Positions 34,102 through 43,601 are shown, counted from the first letter of the stretch. The stretch is 64,000 nucleotides of DNA from Ruegeria sp. AD91A (GCF_003443535.1 NZ_CP031947.1:248001-312000); one strand, 5' to 3'. Translations and numbers: made by a program. Notes: generated by a model from the sequence alone, not told the origin.

Positions 34102-35085
34102 ATGAAACTCACCACAACACGTCGTCAACTGATGGTCGGCGCTGCGGCCACGCTGGCCCTGCCGGCTTACGTCCGCCGCGCGAATGCACAATCTGCGACC
34201 CGCGTTGCCGGCGTGCATATGTCTCCGGTCGAAAATGCCTGGAACAGCCGTATCCACGTGGCAATGCAGGAGGCCTCCGATGCTGGCCTGATCGAGTATG
34301 AGTTCTCTGAAGGCGTGGCACCAACCGACTATCCCCGCGCGATGCGCGAGTATGCAGAAGGTGGTGCGCAGATAATCTGGGGCGAATCCTACGCCGTGGA
34401 ACGCGAAGCACGAGAAGTGGCAGGCGATTATCCCGATACCGCCTTCCTCATGGGCTCTTCCGGCGGACCGGACGGGGACAATTTCGGCGTCTTTGGCACC
34501 CGCAACCACGAGGCGGCCTATTTGGCCGGAATGCTTGCCGGCCAAATGTCGGAAAGCAATGTTTTCGGTTCCGTCGGCGGTTATCCGATCCCCGAGGTGA
34601 ACCTGCTGATCAATGCTTTCCGGATGGGCGTCAGTGAAGTGAACCCTGACGCCACCTTCCTGAACGGTTTTATCGGCGCATGGTTTGATCCGGCCCGCGC
34701 GCAGGAAGCAGCAATTGCCCAGATCGATGCGGGTGCGGATATCCTGTTTGGTGAACGGATCGGTACGGCGGATGCGGCTCAGGCGCGTGGTGTGAAAGCC
34801 ATCGGTTCACTTATCGATTACACACCGCGCTATCCCGGTACGGTCTTTGCCAACGCGATATGGAACTATGGGCCAACTATCGAAGCCATCGTGGCGGACG
34901 TTCAGGCGGGCAATCCCACCGGGCGCAACTACACGGAGTATTCCTTCATGGCCCATGGCGGCAATGAGCTGATCTATGTCGCCGACGAAGTGCCTGCTGA
35001 TGCCATCCCGGCGATGGAGGCCAAACAGGCTGCGATCCAATCCGGTGAATGGGACGTTCCGATCGACGAAAGTGAGCCCTCCTGA
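34102..35085 (+). CDS. BMP-family ABC transporter substrate-binding protein
   Basis: A 327-residue periplasmic binding protein of the basic-membrane-protein family, used for nucleosides and nucleobases. Residues 1-30 are an export signal with twin arginines (TTTRRQLMVGAAATLALP), suggesting Tat export. The mature domain shows VAGVHMSPVENAWNSRIHVA, YPDTAFLMGSSGG, NHEAAYLAGMLAGQMSESN, VGGYPIPEVNLLINAFRMGV, GADILFGERIGTADAAQARG and a final ligand-strap helix. It lies 27 bases after the deaminase gene and upstream of the matching ATPase and two permeases. Confidence 0.93.
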   Translation: MKLTTTRRQLMVGAAATLALPAYVRRANAQSATRVAGVHMSPVENAWNSRIHVAMQEASDAGLIEYEFSEGVAPTDYPRAMREYAEGGAQIIWGESYAVEREAREVAGDYPDTAFLMGSSGGPDGDNFGVFGTRNHEAAYLAGMLAGQMSESNVFGSVGGYPIPEVNLLINAFRMGVSEVNPDATFLNGFIGAWFDPARAQEAAIAQIDAGADILFGERIGTADAAQARGVKAIGSLIDYTPRYPGTVFANAIWNYGPTIEAIVADVQAGNPTGRNYTEYSFMAHGGNELIYVADEVPADAIPAMEAKQAAIQSGEWDVPIDESEPS

Positions 35086-35101
35086 TTCTGAGGGCGTTGA
35101 C

Positions 35102-36460
35102 GTGACCGATGCCACGGCCCTTGCGGCTTCCATCATGGCGAGGCAGATCTCTGCCAGCGAGGTGATGGAGGCAAGCCTTTCCGCCTGCCACGCACAGGCA
35201 GATTTGGGGGCCGTGGTTTTTTTGGATGAAGACATGGCCCGCGCGGGGGCAAGGGCAGCGGACGTCTTGCCACCTGACCAGCGCGGGCCCTTTCATGGGG
35301 TTCCTTTTTTGGTCAAAGACCTCGGCGGATCTGCAAAGGGGCTGCCAGCCGCTGCGGGATCCGCGGCTATCCGGGCGCGCGGTCGAAAACCCGATAGAGA
35401 CAGTCACCTATTGGGGGATCTACGCCAGACTGGCCTGATATCCTTCGGCTTGACCGCGACCCCTCCTTTCGGTCTTTCCCTGACATGCGAACCAGATGGC
35501 ATCGCTGCTACTAGCAATCCATGGAACCCCGCGTTGACGCCCGGTGGTTCATCCGGCGGCGCTGCGGCAGCGGTCGCAGGTGGTATCGTTGCCATTGCCC
35601 ATGCTACGGATGCGGCCGGGTCCATCAGAGTACCTGCCGCGTGCTGCGGTTTGACCGGGCTTAAGCCGTCTCGTGGTGCGGTGCCCGGAGGTCCTGATTT
35701 TGCCAATCACCTGATGGGGATAGCCTCTGAACTGGTGTTGGCACGGTCGGTCCGTGACGTGACAACCGCCCTTGGTGCCGTAGTCCAGCCAATGGCCCCG
35801 GTGCATCTGCCAGAACGCCCCCGTGTCGCGGTGGCATTGCCGGATCGTTGTGAAGCGGCCCAAAGCAAGGCCGCGAAAGATGCGGCCGACGCGCTGCGCG
35901 ATGCTGGCTGTGAGGTGCGTGCCATCCGTTCTCCCGACGGGCTCGGGGTTGAGGCCCATGAAATTGCCCGAACCATATTGGCTGTTTCCTTGGCTGAGTG
36001 GCTCACTGCACTGGGGATCTCTGATGATCAGGTGCCCCCGCTTGCCGCCGCCATGGCTGCCGAGGGCCGTGCGACACCTGCCACCGTGCTTTTTGCGGCC
36101 GTGCGACAGCTGGCGCGGCTGACACATCGTTCTTGCCAGCTCTTCAGTTCCGCTGATGCCATCCTAATGCCGGTCCTCTCGTCTGCGCCGCCCATTGTTG
36201 GTACTTTGGACCTGTCTGGCGCTTCTCCTGATGAACACATGGCGCGGCTGGAGGCTTTTGCCCCAAACGCAGCACTTGCCAATGTAGCGGGCTTGCCAGC
36301 TTTGGCGTTGCCTTTTGGCATGGCAAATGGCCTTCCAGTCGGTGTGCAACTGATCGGACCGCCCGGCGCGGATTTTGCGCTGCTGAAACTCGGCAAATTG
36401 ATCGAGACCCGCGCGCCCGAACTTTCCTTTCCGTCCCCAATCGCAGGCCTGCCCGCATGA
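35102..36460 (+). CDS. Amidase (amidase signature family)
   Basis: A 452-residue cytoplasmic amide hydrolase. The Ser-cisSer-Lys triad is visible: Lys in PFLVKDLGG (about residue 72), cis-Ser in the GGSSGGAAAAVAGG loop and nucleophile Ser in DAAGSIRVPAACCGLTGLKP. Start: GTG at 35102 with GAGGGC 8 bases upstream; the open frame extends back to 34976 inside the preceding gene. Its stop overlaps the ATPase start (ATGA, 36457-36460). Sitting between a BMP binding protein and its ATPase, it probably hydrolyses the imported substrate or the ring-opened product of the deaminase. Exact substrate unknown. Confidence 0.9.
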   Translation: MTDATALAASIMARQISASEVMEASLSACHAQADLGAVVFLDEDMARAGARAADVLPPDQRGPFHGVPFLVKDLGGSAKGLPAAAGSAAIRARGRKPDRDSHLLGDLRQTGLISFGLTATPPFGLSLTCEPDGIAATSNPWNPALTPGGSSGGAAAAVAGGIVAIAHATDAAGSIRVPAACCGLTGLKPSRGAVPGGPDFANHLMGIASELVLARSVRDVTTALGAVVQPMAPVHLPERPRVAVALPDRCEAAQSKAAKDAADALRDAGCEVRAIRSPDGLGVEAHEIARTILAVSLAEWLTALGISDDQVPPLAAAMAAEGRATPATVLFAAVRQLARLTHRSCQLFSSADAILMPVLSSAPPIVGTLDLSGASPDEHMARLEAFAPNAALANVAGLPALALPFGMANGLPVGVQLIGPPGADFALLKLGKLIETRAPELSFPSPIAGLPA

Positions 36461-37977
36461 CCAAGGTTCTGGAGCTACACAACATTACCAAGCGTTTTGG
36501 AACGCTTGTCGCCAATGATGATGTGACCCTTACACTGGCCGAGGGTGAAATCCTTGCGCTGTTGGGTGAAAATGGCGCAGGTAAAACGACGCTGATGAAC
36601 ATCCTGTTCGGTCATTACGCAGCCGATGAAGGCACTGTCAGGGTGTTCGGCAAAGAGCTGCCACCCGGCCTGCCGCGCGCTGCAATCGAAGTGGGTGTGG
36701 GGATGGTACACCAACACTTCACGCTTGCCGGAAACCTCACGGTTCTGGAAAACGTCATTCTTGGTTCTGAACCCATGACGCGCGCACGATCCGCTCGGGC
36801 CGCCGCCCGCAAGAAATTGTTGCAGATCGCTGATCGGTTCGGTCTGCCCGTGAACCCCGATGCCAAGGTTCGGTCGCTGTCCGTGGGTGAGCGCCAACGG
36901 GTCGAAATTCTGAAAGCGCTCTACCGTGACGCTCGTATACTGATCCTGGATGAACCTACTGCCGTTCTGGCCCGGCCCGAGGCAATGCGCCTGTTCGAGA
37001 CGCTGCGCGACATGACGAAAGAAGGTCTCTCGCTTATCTTCATCAGCCACAAACTGCATGAGGTTATGGCGGCTTCTGATCGTGTGGCCGTCCTTCGTGG
37101 CGGCAAGATGGTGGCGGAACGGAAAACCTCTGAGACCAACCCCGGTGAGCTGGCGGAACTGATGGTCGGCCGAAAAGTGGAACGCCCCGTACGTCAAGAC
37201 CACGAGATCGGCGCGCCAGTTTTGATCGCAAACGATGTGCGCGTGGAAGAAGACGGTGAGTTGCGGCTGGATGACGCGTCATTCACCGTCCACGCTGGTG
37301 AGATCCTTGGAATCGTCGGTGTTTCAGGTAATGGGCAGGCTTCCCTTGGCGGTCTGTTGTCCGGATTGATCCACCCAAGCGCCGGGCAGTTGACACTCCT
37401 GAACAAGGATATCGGCCATCTGGGTCCGCGTGGCATGATCCAGGCTGGCGCTGGCAGGGTGCCCGAAGACCGTCATGCAGAAGGTGTCGTGGGTGAGTTG
37501 AGCCTGTGGGAAAATGCAGTTCTTGAACGACTGCGCACACCCGAGTTTTCGTACCGCGGCTTTGTCCGACAACGCGCCGCCCGAGAATACACCTCAGGGT
37601 TGATCGAACGTTTTGACATCCGGGGTGCCAGCCCGGACACGCGAACAAGGCTGCTGTCTGGCGGAAACATGCAAAAGCTGATCCTGGGACGGGTCCTGAC
37701 CAACGGGCCGCGATTTGTGCTCGCCAACCAGCCGACGAGAGGCCTTGATGAAGGGGCAATTGCCGCAGTTCATGCCGAGCTTCTGGCCGCACGGGCCGAG
37801 GGTGCTGCGATCCTTCTCATTTCAGAAGAACTGGAAGAAGCCGTAGCTCTTTCAGACCGGATACAGGCGATCGTCAAAGGTCGTTTGTCGAAACCGATAT
37901 CCGCTGATGAGGCTGACCCACAACGCCTTGGCCTGATGATGGCAGGTGTCTGGAAGGAAGATGACGATGCGGCTTGA
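36457..37977 (+). CDS. Nucleoside-type ABC transporter, duplicated ATP-binding protein
   Basis: A 506-residue protein with two ABC cassettes in tandem, as in NupO/RbsA-like importers. Cassette 1: Walker A GENGAGKTT (about residue 38), MVHQHFTLAGNLTVLENVIL, signature LSVGERQR, Walker B ILILDEPTAVL and SHKL. Cassette 2: degenerate Walker A GVSGNGQAS (about 288), LLSGGNMQK signature and ANQPTRGLDEGA. The degenerate second site is normal for the family. It overlaps the amidase stop and is followed by two permease genes. Confidence 0.95.
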   Translation: MTKVLELHNITKRFGTLVANDDVTLTLAEGEILALLGENGAGKTTLMNILFGHYAADEGTVRVFGKELPPGLPRAAIEVGVGMVHQHFTLAGNLTVLENVILGSEPMTRARSARAAARKKLLQIADRFGLPVNPDAKVRSLSVGERQRVEILKALYRDARILILDEPTAVLARPEAMRLFETLRDMTKEGLSLIFISHKLHEVMAASDRVAVLRGGKMVAERKTSETNPGELAELMVGRKVERPVRQDHEIGAPVLIANDVRVEEDGELRLDDASFTVHAGEILGIVGVSGNGQASLGGLLSGLIHPSAGQLTLLNKDIGHLGPRGMIQAGAGRVPEDRHAEGVVGELSLWENAVLERLRTPEFSYRGFVRQRAAREYTSGLIERFDIRGASPDTRTRLLSGGNMQKLILGRVLTNGPRFVLANQPTRGLDEGAIAAVHAELLAARAEGAAILLISEELEEAVALSDRIQAIVKGRLSKPISADEADPQRLGLMMAGVWKEDDDAA

Positions 37978-39010
37978 ACGACGCACACAAGTGCCGCTGC
38001 ACCTTGTGGTTATCGCGCCGCTGGTCGCGATCTTTACCGCATTGCTTTTGGCTGCGGGCCTCATCGCGGCTGCGGGGGTAAACCCGCTTACGGCTTATAG
38101 TGAAATGCTGACTGGCGCACTTGGCTCACGCCTTGCGATTACCGAGATGCTGACCCGCGCCACGCCGCTGATCTTCACCGGGCTTGCCGCTGCTGTCGCT
38201 TTTCGTGCGCGGCTTTGGAACATCGGCGGCGAGGGGCAGTTCTTTGTCGGCGCGCTGATTACCGCGTGGATCGGGCATTCACTAGGGGTTCCCGGATGGA
38301 TTGGTATTCCGATTTTGATGCTGGCAGGCATGGCAGCGGGCGCGGCCCTGTTGGCAGGCCCCGCATTTTTGCGCCTGCGTTTCGGGGTGGATGAGGTGGT
38401 AACAACCCTGCTGCTCAATTTCATAGTAATCCTTTTCGTCGGCCTCATGATCGAAGGCCCGATGCGCGATCCGTTGGCTTTTGGCTGGCCCTCTTCCGTA
38501 CCCGTAGATGGTGATTTCCGATTGCCTGATCTGATCCCCCGCACGCGTCTGCATATAGGGCTGCTTTTTGCCATCGCAGCGGCCGGTGCCGTTTGGCTGA
38601 TCCTGGCGCGTACTGTTTTCGGGGCTGAAACACGCGCCGCAGGTTTTAACGCCAGTGCTGCTGCCTTTGCCGGAATTTCTCTGCCCCGAACGATTATGGG
38701 TGTGGCTCTGCTTTCGGGCGCTTTGGCGGGGCTGGCAGGTTCCGTCGAAGTCTTGGGTGTTACAGCGGGCGTCACCACAACGATGAGCCCGGGATTCGGC
38801 TATGCCGGCATTGTTGTCGCGATGCTCGCCGCGTTGCATCCGGCCGGCGTGGTCGCCGCCGCCGTGTTCGTCGCCACTGTTTTTGTCGGGGCCGACGCCA
38901 TGAGCCGCGCGACGGGCGTTCCCAGTTTCATTGCCGATGTGATCGTGGCGCTCTGTCTGCTCACCATGATCGTGGCCCTTCTTTTCACAACCTACCGGGT
39001 GCGCCGATGA
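37967..39010 (+). CDS. ABC transporter permease (nucleoside/BMP type), first
   Basis: A 347-residue inner-membrane permease of the BPD-transport/branched-chain-like class with eight or more hydrophobic segments. Family signature stretches are GEMLTRATPLIFTGLAAAVA-like (EMLTRATPLIFTGLAAAVAF), LWNIGGEGQFFVGA and FGVDEVVTTLLLNFIVILFV. The start is taken as ATG at 37967, 7 bases after GGAAGGAAG, inside the end of the ATPase gene; an ATG at 37961 directly abuts that site. Its stop overlaps the next permease start (ATGA, 39007-39010). Confidence 0.92.
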   Translation: MRLERRTQVPLHLVVIAPLVAIFTALLLAAGLIAAAGVNPLTAYSEMLTGALGSRLAITEMLTRATPLIFTGLAAAVAFRARLWNIGGEGQFFVGALITAWIGHSLGVPGWIGIPILMLAGMAAGAALLAGPAFLRLRFGVDEVVTTLLLNFIVILFVGLMIEGPMRDPLAFGWPSSVPVDGDFRLPDLIPRTRLHIGLLFAIAAAGAVWLILARTVFGAETRAAGFNASAAAFAGISLPRTIMGVALLSGALAGLAGSVEVLGVTAGVTTTMSPGFGYAGIVVAMLAALHPAGVVAAAVFVATVFVGADAMSRATGVPSFIADVIVALCLLTMIVALLFTTYRVRR

Positions 39011-39948
39011 ATGAAGCAATTGATCTGCTGCTGAATACCAGTCTCTGGGCGTCCGTGCTGCGTATCGCAACGCCGCTCATATTTGGCGTCCTTGGTGCAT
39101 TGCTCTGTGAACGTTCAGGTGTGCTCAATTTGGGGATCGAGGGGATCATGACCATGGGTGCGATGAGCGGTTGGCTTGCCGTTTACATGGGCGCACCTTT
39201 GCTGGTGGGCCTGATGATTGCCGCGATTTGCGGCGCGGTGATGGGATTGCTGCACGCCATGCTGACGGTCCCGCTTGGGTTGTCGCAACACGTGTCGGGG
39301 CTCGGCATCACGCTGTTTGCATCCGCGCTGGCCTATTACCTCTACAGGTTACTTGTTGAAGTGGGTGATCTGCCCCCGACAATAGAACCATTCCAGCCAC
39401 TCGATCTTCCGGGTCTTTCCGATATCCCCATTTTGGGACCGATCCTGTTTTCCCAGGCTCTGCCGACTTATCTGGCGCTCTTGGCGGTGGCTGTGATGGC
39501 CTATGTCTTTGCTCGGACCCCGTTGGGACTGGCCATACGCATGACTGGTGAAAACCCGCATGCGGTTGAGGCGCAGGGGTTGAACCCCATTCGCATCCGC
39601 ATCGGTGCAGTCGTTGTCGGATCAGCCTTGATGGCAGTGGGAGGCGCTTTCCTGACGACAACGGCGTTCAACAGCTTCTTCCCGGGCATGGTTCAGGGGC
39701 GCGGTTGGATTTGCATAGCGCTTGTAGTCTTCGCGAGTTGGCGGCCCGGTAAGGCGCTGATCGGTGCCGTGTTGTTTGCGTTTTTTGATGCATACCAATT
39801 GCGGCTGCAAACAGCGATTGAAGGCGTACCATATCAGCTTTTCCTGATGGCGCCCTATGTGCTTTCCATAGTCGCGCTCGTCCTTGTCGCCCGCAGGGCC
39901 GAGGTGCCTGCTGCGCTGATGGCACCCTATCGGCGCGGTGAGCGTTAG
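39007..39948 (+). CDS. ABC transporter permease (nucleoside/BMP type), second
   Basis: A 313-residue polytopic membrane protein, partner of the preceding permease. It shows RIATPLIFGVLGALLCERSG, VLNLGIEGIMTMGAMSGWLA and NPIRIRIGAVVVGSALMAVG, all typical of the second permease in BMP-type transporters. It ends the operon that begins with the deaminase gene. No clear terminator follows within 190 bases other than the hairpin that serves the converging gene at 40204. Confidence 0.93.
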   Translation: MNEAIDLLLNTSLWASVLRIATPLIFGVLGALLCERSGVLNLGIEGIMTMGAMSGWLAVYMGAPLLVGLMIAAICGAVMGLLHAMLTVPLGLSQHVSGLGITLFASALAYYLYRLLVEVGDLPPTIEPFQPLDLPGLSDIPILGPILFSQALPTYLALLAVAVMAYVFARTPLGLAIRMTGENPHAVEAQGLNPIRIRIGAVVVGSALMAVGGAFLTTTAFNSFFPGMVQGRGWICIALVVFASWRPGKALIGAVLFAFFDAYQLRLQTAIEGVPYQLFLMAPYVLSIVALVLVARRAEVPAALMAPYRRGER

Positions 39949-40147
39949 GAACACGTTCACAGCCAGTGGATGACTGGTCATCCAAGCGCGAAAGGGGCAG
40001 GAAATACATGAGACATCGGGTCATGGCCGGTTGCGACAGTTGTGCCTGTGCCTTTCGTGTTTGACGGGTTCTGGCGTCAACACCTTGGGCAAGAGGCCAT
40101 TGATCGCAATGCAGCGTGTCAATAGCCGGTGACAATGGCGATAAGAA

Positions 40148-40178
40148 AAGGCGGCCTCTGACGATGAAAAGCCGCCTT
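40148..40178 (-). terminator. Intrinsic terminator
   Basis: Minus strand: AAGGCGGC, 15-base loop, GCCGCCTT, TTCTTAT. It lies 26 bases after the stop of the low-complexity protein gene and also faces the convergent permease operon. Confidence 0.75.
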
Positions 40179-40203
40179 GTGACTTTCGACCTGACGTTGT
40201 TGC

Positions 40204-40971
40204 CTAGTTGGCTACCGACTGCAGTCTCCGTCGATCAGCGGCGGTTGCATTTCTCTCAACAACAGTACGGTTGAACGGGTCCTTCAGTTCGTAGCGGCCA
40301 AACTCGATCGCTTCCTTCCAGCCATTGACATAGTTTACTTCAATGTTGTTCCCCTGACGTTCAACTTTCGTCGGGCGACTTCCCGCAGCACCTCCTTGGC
40401 CGGACGAGCGCACGTTGTCGACTGAGATACCATCTGCCAATGACCGGGGCCTCGAGACATCAGCTCCTGTAGCTGGCCGTTCTTCCACAGTGCGATTCTG
40501 AGCATTCTTTCTTTCATGTCGACCGTTTTCGATTTCTTCCTTGGTTCCATCGGCGAAGCGCACTTCGATGCCGTTCGCGTGGGTCTCAACCTTTGTTATC
40601 CCGGCTGAGCGTGATGACCCGCCCCCTGCCCGGGACTGATCCTTATTGCCGCTGCCTCGGTTCGAACGCTTCGAGTCGTCGTCATCGTCGTCGCGACCAC
40701 CTTTGCCGGATCCAGAATTGTCGTCGCGGTCACCACCGCTACCACTGTTGCTCGACCCCGAGTTGTCGTCCCGTTCGCCCCCACGATCATCCCCCCGATC
40801 GTCATCGCCACCATCCCCGTCTTTTCCGCTGCCACTTTTGGCAAAGGCATAGGCTGGTTCAAGTTGCAGGCGACCTTCCGCGTCAAACTTCGGTACGTAA
40901 GGCGTCGCAACAATCAACGAAGCCAGTGCTGCGGTGCTAAGAAGCTGGCCCAGTTTTCCTTGAAGTTTCAT
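40204..40971 (-). CDS. Exported Ser/Gly/Asp-rich protein with duplicated C-terminal domain
   Basis: A 255-residue protein with a hydrophobic N-terminus (LGQLLSTAALASLIVATPYV) that should be a signal peptide or anchor. Residues about 45-115 are low-complexity Gly/Ser/Asp/Arg (GSGKDGDGGDDDRGDDRGG and repeats of DDNSGS). The C-terminal half is a tandem duplication of about 55 residues: ITKVETHANGIEVRFADGTK continuing to RTVEERPATGADVSR, and TKVERQGNNIEVNYVNGWKE continuing to RTVVERNATAADRRR. Each copy looks like a small beta-hairpin domain with a conserved NRTV-ER motif. The acidic stretch could bind calcium. I do not recognise the family. Confidence 0.8.
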   Translation of the reverse strand: MKLQGKLGQLLSTAALASLIVATPYVPKFDAEGRLQLEPAYAFAKSGSGKDGDGGDDDRGDDRGGERDDNSGSSNSGSGGDRDDNSGSGKGGRDDDDDDSKRSNRGSGNKDQSRAGGGSSRSAGITKVETHANGIEVRFADGTKEEIENGRHERKNAQNRTVEERPATGADVSRPRSLADGISVDNVRSSGQGGAAGSRPTKVERQGNNIEVNYVNGWKEAIEFGRYELKDPFNRTVVERNATAADRRRLQSVAN

Positions 40972-41127
40972 TTTTTCGCCTCCAGTTCTGTTCGACCCAT
41001 CTCATGGTGCCAGTGACAGATTACCCAGGGCTTTGCTTCCCGACATCGGGCTTAGGTCTGATGAATTGCAGGCCGAACGTCCAAGCCAAAACCACGACAT
41101 CCGTCGTATTCGATTGCACCGAGTGGT

Positions 41128-42018
41128 TTAAGAAACTTGGCTCGGTTTTGCTCCGTTGCCTTTCAACTCGTCATCGGGTTCCAGATGAATAACAAAGACA
41201 GAACCAGGATAAACGCGTTCCAATGCCAGTTCGACTTCATTGCATATGTCATGCGCCGCGCTGACCGACATTGCGCCGTCCACAACGAGGTGGAACTCGA
41301 CGAAGATGATATTTGCGGATCTGCGTCCCTTTAGGTCGTGACACTCCAGAGCGGCCCCCATATTGTTTTCAATGGTGCTGGAAACTACCTGCAAGTCATA
41401 GTCGGAAAGGCTTACATCCATCAGGCCATCAACGGACGCACGAATAACTTTCCATCCTTCCCACAGAATGTTCAGCGCGACGAGGATTGCAAGGATCGGA
41501 TCAAGGATCAGCCAGCCAGTGACAAGCGCAAGTAAAAGCCCAACGACAACGCCAATTGATGTTATCACGTCGGTAAAGATGTGTCGGGAACTTGCTTGCA
41601 ATGCAGGCGACCCCTCGCGCCTTCCGATCTTGAGCAACAAGTAAGCCCATACACCATTCACGCCGGTTGCGATGATGTTGATGACAATTCCAAGCAGCGG
41701 CGCATCTTCAAGATGTGGGTCAGGCAGCGCCAACACTGCCTCTCTGATGATCAAAAAGGCGGCGAGCACAATCAACACGCCCTCAACGACGGCGGAAAGA
41801 TACTCGGCTTTCTTGTGACCAAAGGGGTGGTTTTCGTCCGGTGGCTTGCTTGCAACCCGCACAGCGAAAAACGCAAGCAGCGCTGCGACTACGTTCACTG
41901 TGGATTCCATCGCGTCCGACAGCAGAGCCACTGAACCTGTCAGCCACCACGCCAGTAATTTCAGGGCCAATACGGCTATGGAGATCGGGATGGACCAAAG
42001 AGCGAATTTCTGTGTCAT
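41128..42018 (-). CDS. Cation diffusion facilitator family transporter
   Basis: A 296-residue divalent metal efflux protein (zinc, iron or manganese against protons). Six membrane helices are visible from WSIPISIAVLALKLLAWWLT to LLLALVTGWLILDPILAILV. Metal site A residues lie in LLSDAMESTVNVVAA and SRHIFTDVITSIGV (HxxxD). The cytosolic C-terminal domain has the family motif region HDLKGRRSANIIFVEFHLVV followed by SVSAAHDICNEVELAL. ATG at 42018 is used in preference to a TTG at 42039. It stands alone. Metal specificity cannot be read with confidence. Confidence 0.93.
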   Translation of the reverse strand: MTQKFALWSIPISIAVLALKLLAWWLTGSVALLSDAMESTVNVVAALLAFFAVRVASKPPDENHPFGHKKAEYLSAVVEGVLIVLAAFLIIREAVLALPDPHLEDAPLLGIVINIIATGVNGVWAYLLLKIGRREGSPALQASSRHIFTDVITSIGVVVGLLLALVTGWLILDPILAILVALNILWEGWKVIRASVDGLMDVSLSDYDLQVVSSTIENNMGAALECHDLKGRRSANIIFVEFHLVVDGAMSVSAAHDICNEVELALERVYPGSVFVIHLEPDDELKGNGAKPSQVS

Positions 42019-42176
42019 TTGGCCAAGACCCTCGATCAAACGTCAACGAAAACTCGTGCGATAAGTGAATTTTCGTGCTCAAGACCTAAAACAGGTGATG
42101 GAGACAAAGGGAAGAGAAGCGTTGGGTTTTCTGCCCAAAATCATCTGGGTATCCGCATTACAGCCTCAATCACCGG

Positions 42177-43085
42177 TCACTCTGATGAGGGCTCAATCGG
42201 TGGCACGGGAACGGCTTTGAGATAGGCGGCAATCGCGAAGCGCTCGTTATCGCTCAATCGGGAAGTGTTCTCGATCACTTCAACCATTTCACCCCCGGCG
42301 CTGTCATAATCCGGTGTAAAGCCCGACTTCAGATACTCCGCGATGTCAGCTTCCGACCAATCGAGCTGATCTGCCGTGAGGCCGGGTATGCGCCCTTTCC
42401 CGCCAGGATTGGGCGCGCCTGCCAGCCAGAGGTCACGTTTCAAACCACCCAACCCGTTTCTTGGCGTGTGGCATTCGGCGCAATGTCCCAGCGCCTCTAC
42501 CAGATACCGACCTTGAATTTGCTGGTCAGTCAGGTCGCCTTCTACAACCCAGCCCGGCTCCAGATACAACAGTTTCCATCCGCCCAGCCCCCGTCGAATG
42601 TTAAACGGGAAACCGACTTCATGCGGGAAGCTTTCAGTGGCAACTGCCGGAAGGGTGGCAAGGAATGCGTGGAGCGACGCGACGTCTTCTGCTGTCATAT
42701 TTGAGTAAGATGTATAAGGAAAAGCCGGAAAATAGTGCTGTCCTTCGGGTCCGGTCCCATGAAAAAGTGCATTGGCCAGATCCAATGCGGACCAGGACCC
42801 GATACCTGCAACCGGATCACTGGAAATGTTCGGGGCTATGAACGTGCCGAATTCCGTCTCAAACCGGCGACCACCAGCGAGTTCGAGCAATTCCTCGCCA
42901 GCGGCGCTCGGCGCAGAGTGGCAGGACGCACATCCCGCCGCGTAAAACACCACCTCACCTCTTTCGTGATCAGGGGTAACACCGTCCAGTAGGGTCTGAT
43001 CAACTCTTTTCGGGCGGATCAGCACCAGACCGACCAGCCCGACCAGAACTGCAATAACTGCGGCGAAAATGAATAAACGCCGCAT
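42177..43085 (-). CDS. Membrane-anchored di-haem cytochrome c
   Basis: A 302-residue protein with an N-terminal membrane anchor (RLFIFAAVIAVLVGLVGLVL) and two haem c sites: CASCH in VFYAAGCASCHSAPSA and CAECH in ALGHCAECHTPRNGLGG. The spacing and the LWLAGAPNPGGKGRIPGLTA segment fit the cytochrome subunit of membrane dehydrogenases (alcohol/gluconate dehydrogenase type), but no dehydrogenase subunit lies beside it. ATG at 43085 has AAAGGAGCG upstream. It follows a cytochrome c' gene by 13 bases and forms an operon with it, divergent from a LysR regulator. Confidence 0.92.
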   Translation of the reverse strand: MRRLFIFAAVIAVLVGLVGLVLIRPKRVDQTLLDGVTPDHERGEVVFYAAGCASCHSAPSAAGEELLELAGGRRFETEFGTFIAPNISSDPVAGIGSWSALDLANALFHGTGPEGQHYFPAFPYTSYSNMTAEDVASLHAFLATLPAVATESFPHEVGFPFNIRRGLGGWKLLYLEPGWVVEGDLTDQQIQGRYLVEALGHCAECHTPRNGLGGLKRDLWLAGAPNPGGKGRIPGLTADQLDWSEADIAEYLKSGFTPDYDSAGGEMVEVIENTSRLSDNERFAIAAYLKAVPVPPIEPSSE

Positions 43086-43098
43086 GGCCAGCGCTCCT

Positions 43099-43566
43099 TT
43101 AGTCTTTTGGCGCCCTGTAAGCTTTGTGACATGCCGAGCACGATCCGCCCAGATCACCCATCGCCGCCTTCAGAGCATCGACATCTTGGCCTGCCGCTGC
43201 CTGCATCGCAACAGCGGCTTCGGCCATGGCCTGACCCTTCGCACTTACATCCGGGAAGTTTTCCCAGATGGCTGGCAACGCTCGGGTGGACGGGTCGGAC
43301 GCATTGTCGGATCCGGCAGGCCACATCGCGGATTGATCGATCTGCGTCAGAACAACCAGGTTGTTCGCTGCCCGTGTTGCCGCATCGGCATCGTATTCCA
43401 TCTCTCCCTTGGCCATGCCACCCAGATTGCCAAGATTGAAGGCATAAAGCTTCATGATCGAGGTCCGAGCCTTGACCGCCGGATTTTCGCTTTCCTGGGC
43501 GATGGCTGATCCAATAACCGCCACCGACAACAAACCAGCCGCAACGGCCGAGAACTTCTTCATCAT
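43099..43566 (-). CDS. Cytochrome c' (class II cytochrome c)
   Basis: A 155-residue periplasmic protein with a signal peptide (about 1-23, ending GSAIAQ) and a four-helix-bundle pattern ending in one haem site, CSACH, near the C-terminus (LGGSCSACHKAYRAPKD). N-terminal KARTSIMKLYAFNLGNLGGM and NLVVLTQIDQSAMWPAGSDN are typical of the family. Such proteins bind NO and other gases or transfer electrons. It is the first gene of the two-cytochrome operon and faces a LysR regulator across an 86-base promoter region. Confidence 0.93.
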   Translation of the reverse strand: MMKKFSAVAAGLLSVAVIGSAIAQESENPAVKARTSIMKLYAFNLGNLGGMAKGEMEYDADAATRAANNLVVLTQIDQSAMWPAGSDNASDPSTRALPAIWENFPDVSAKGQAMAEAAVAMQAAAGQDVDALKAAMGDLGGSCSACHKAYRAPKD

Positions 43567-43601
43567 TGTGCGTCTCCCTGTTCAATGCGTCGAATACTAG
43601 A

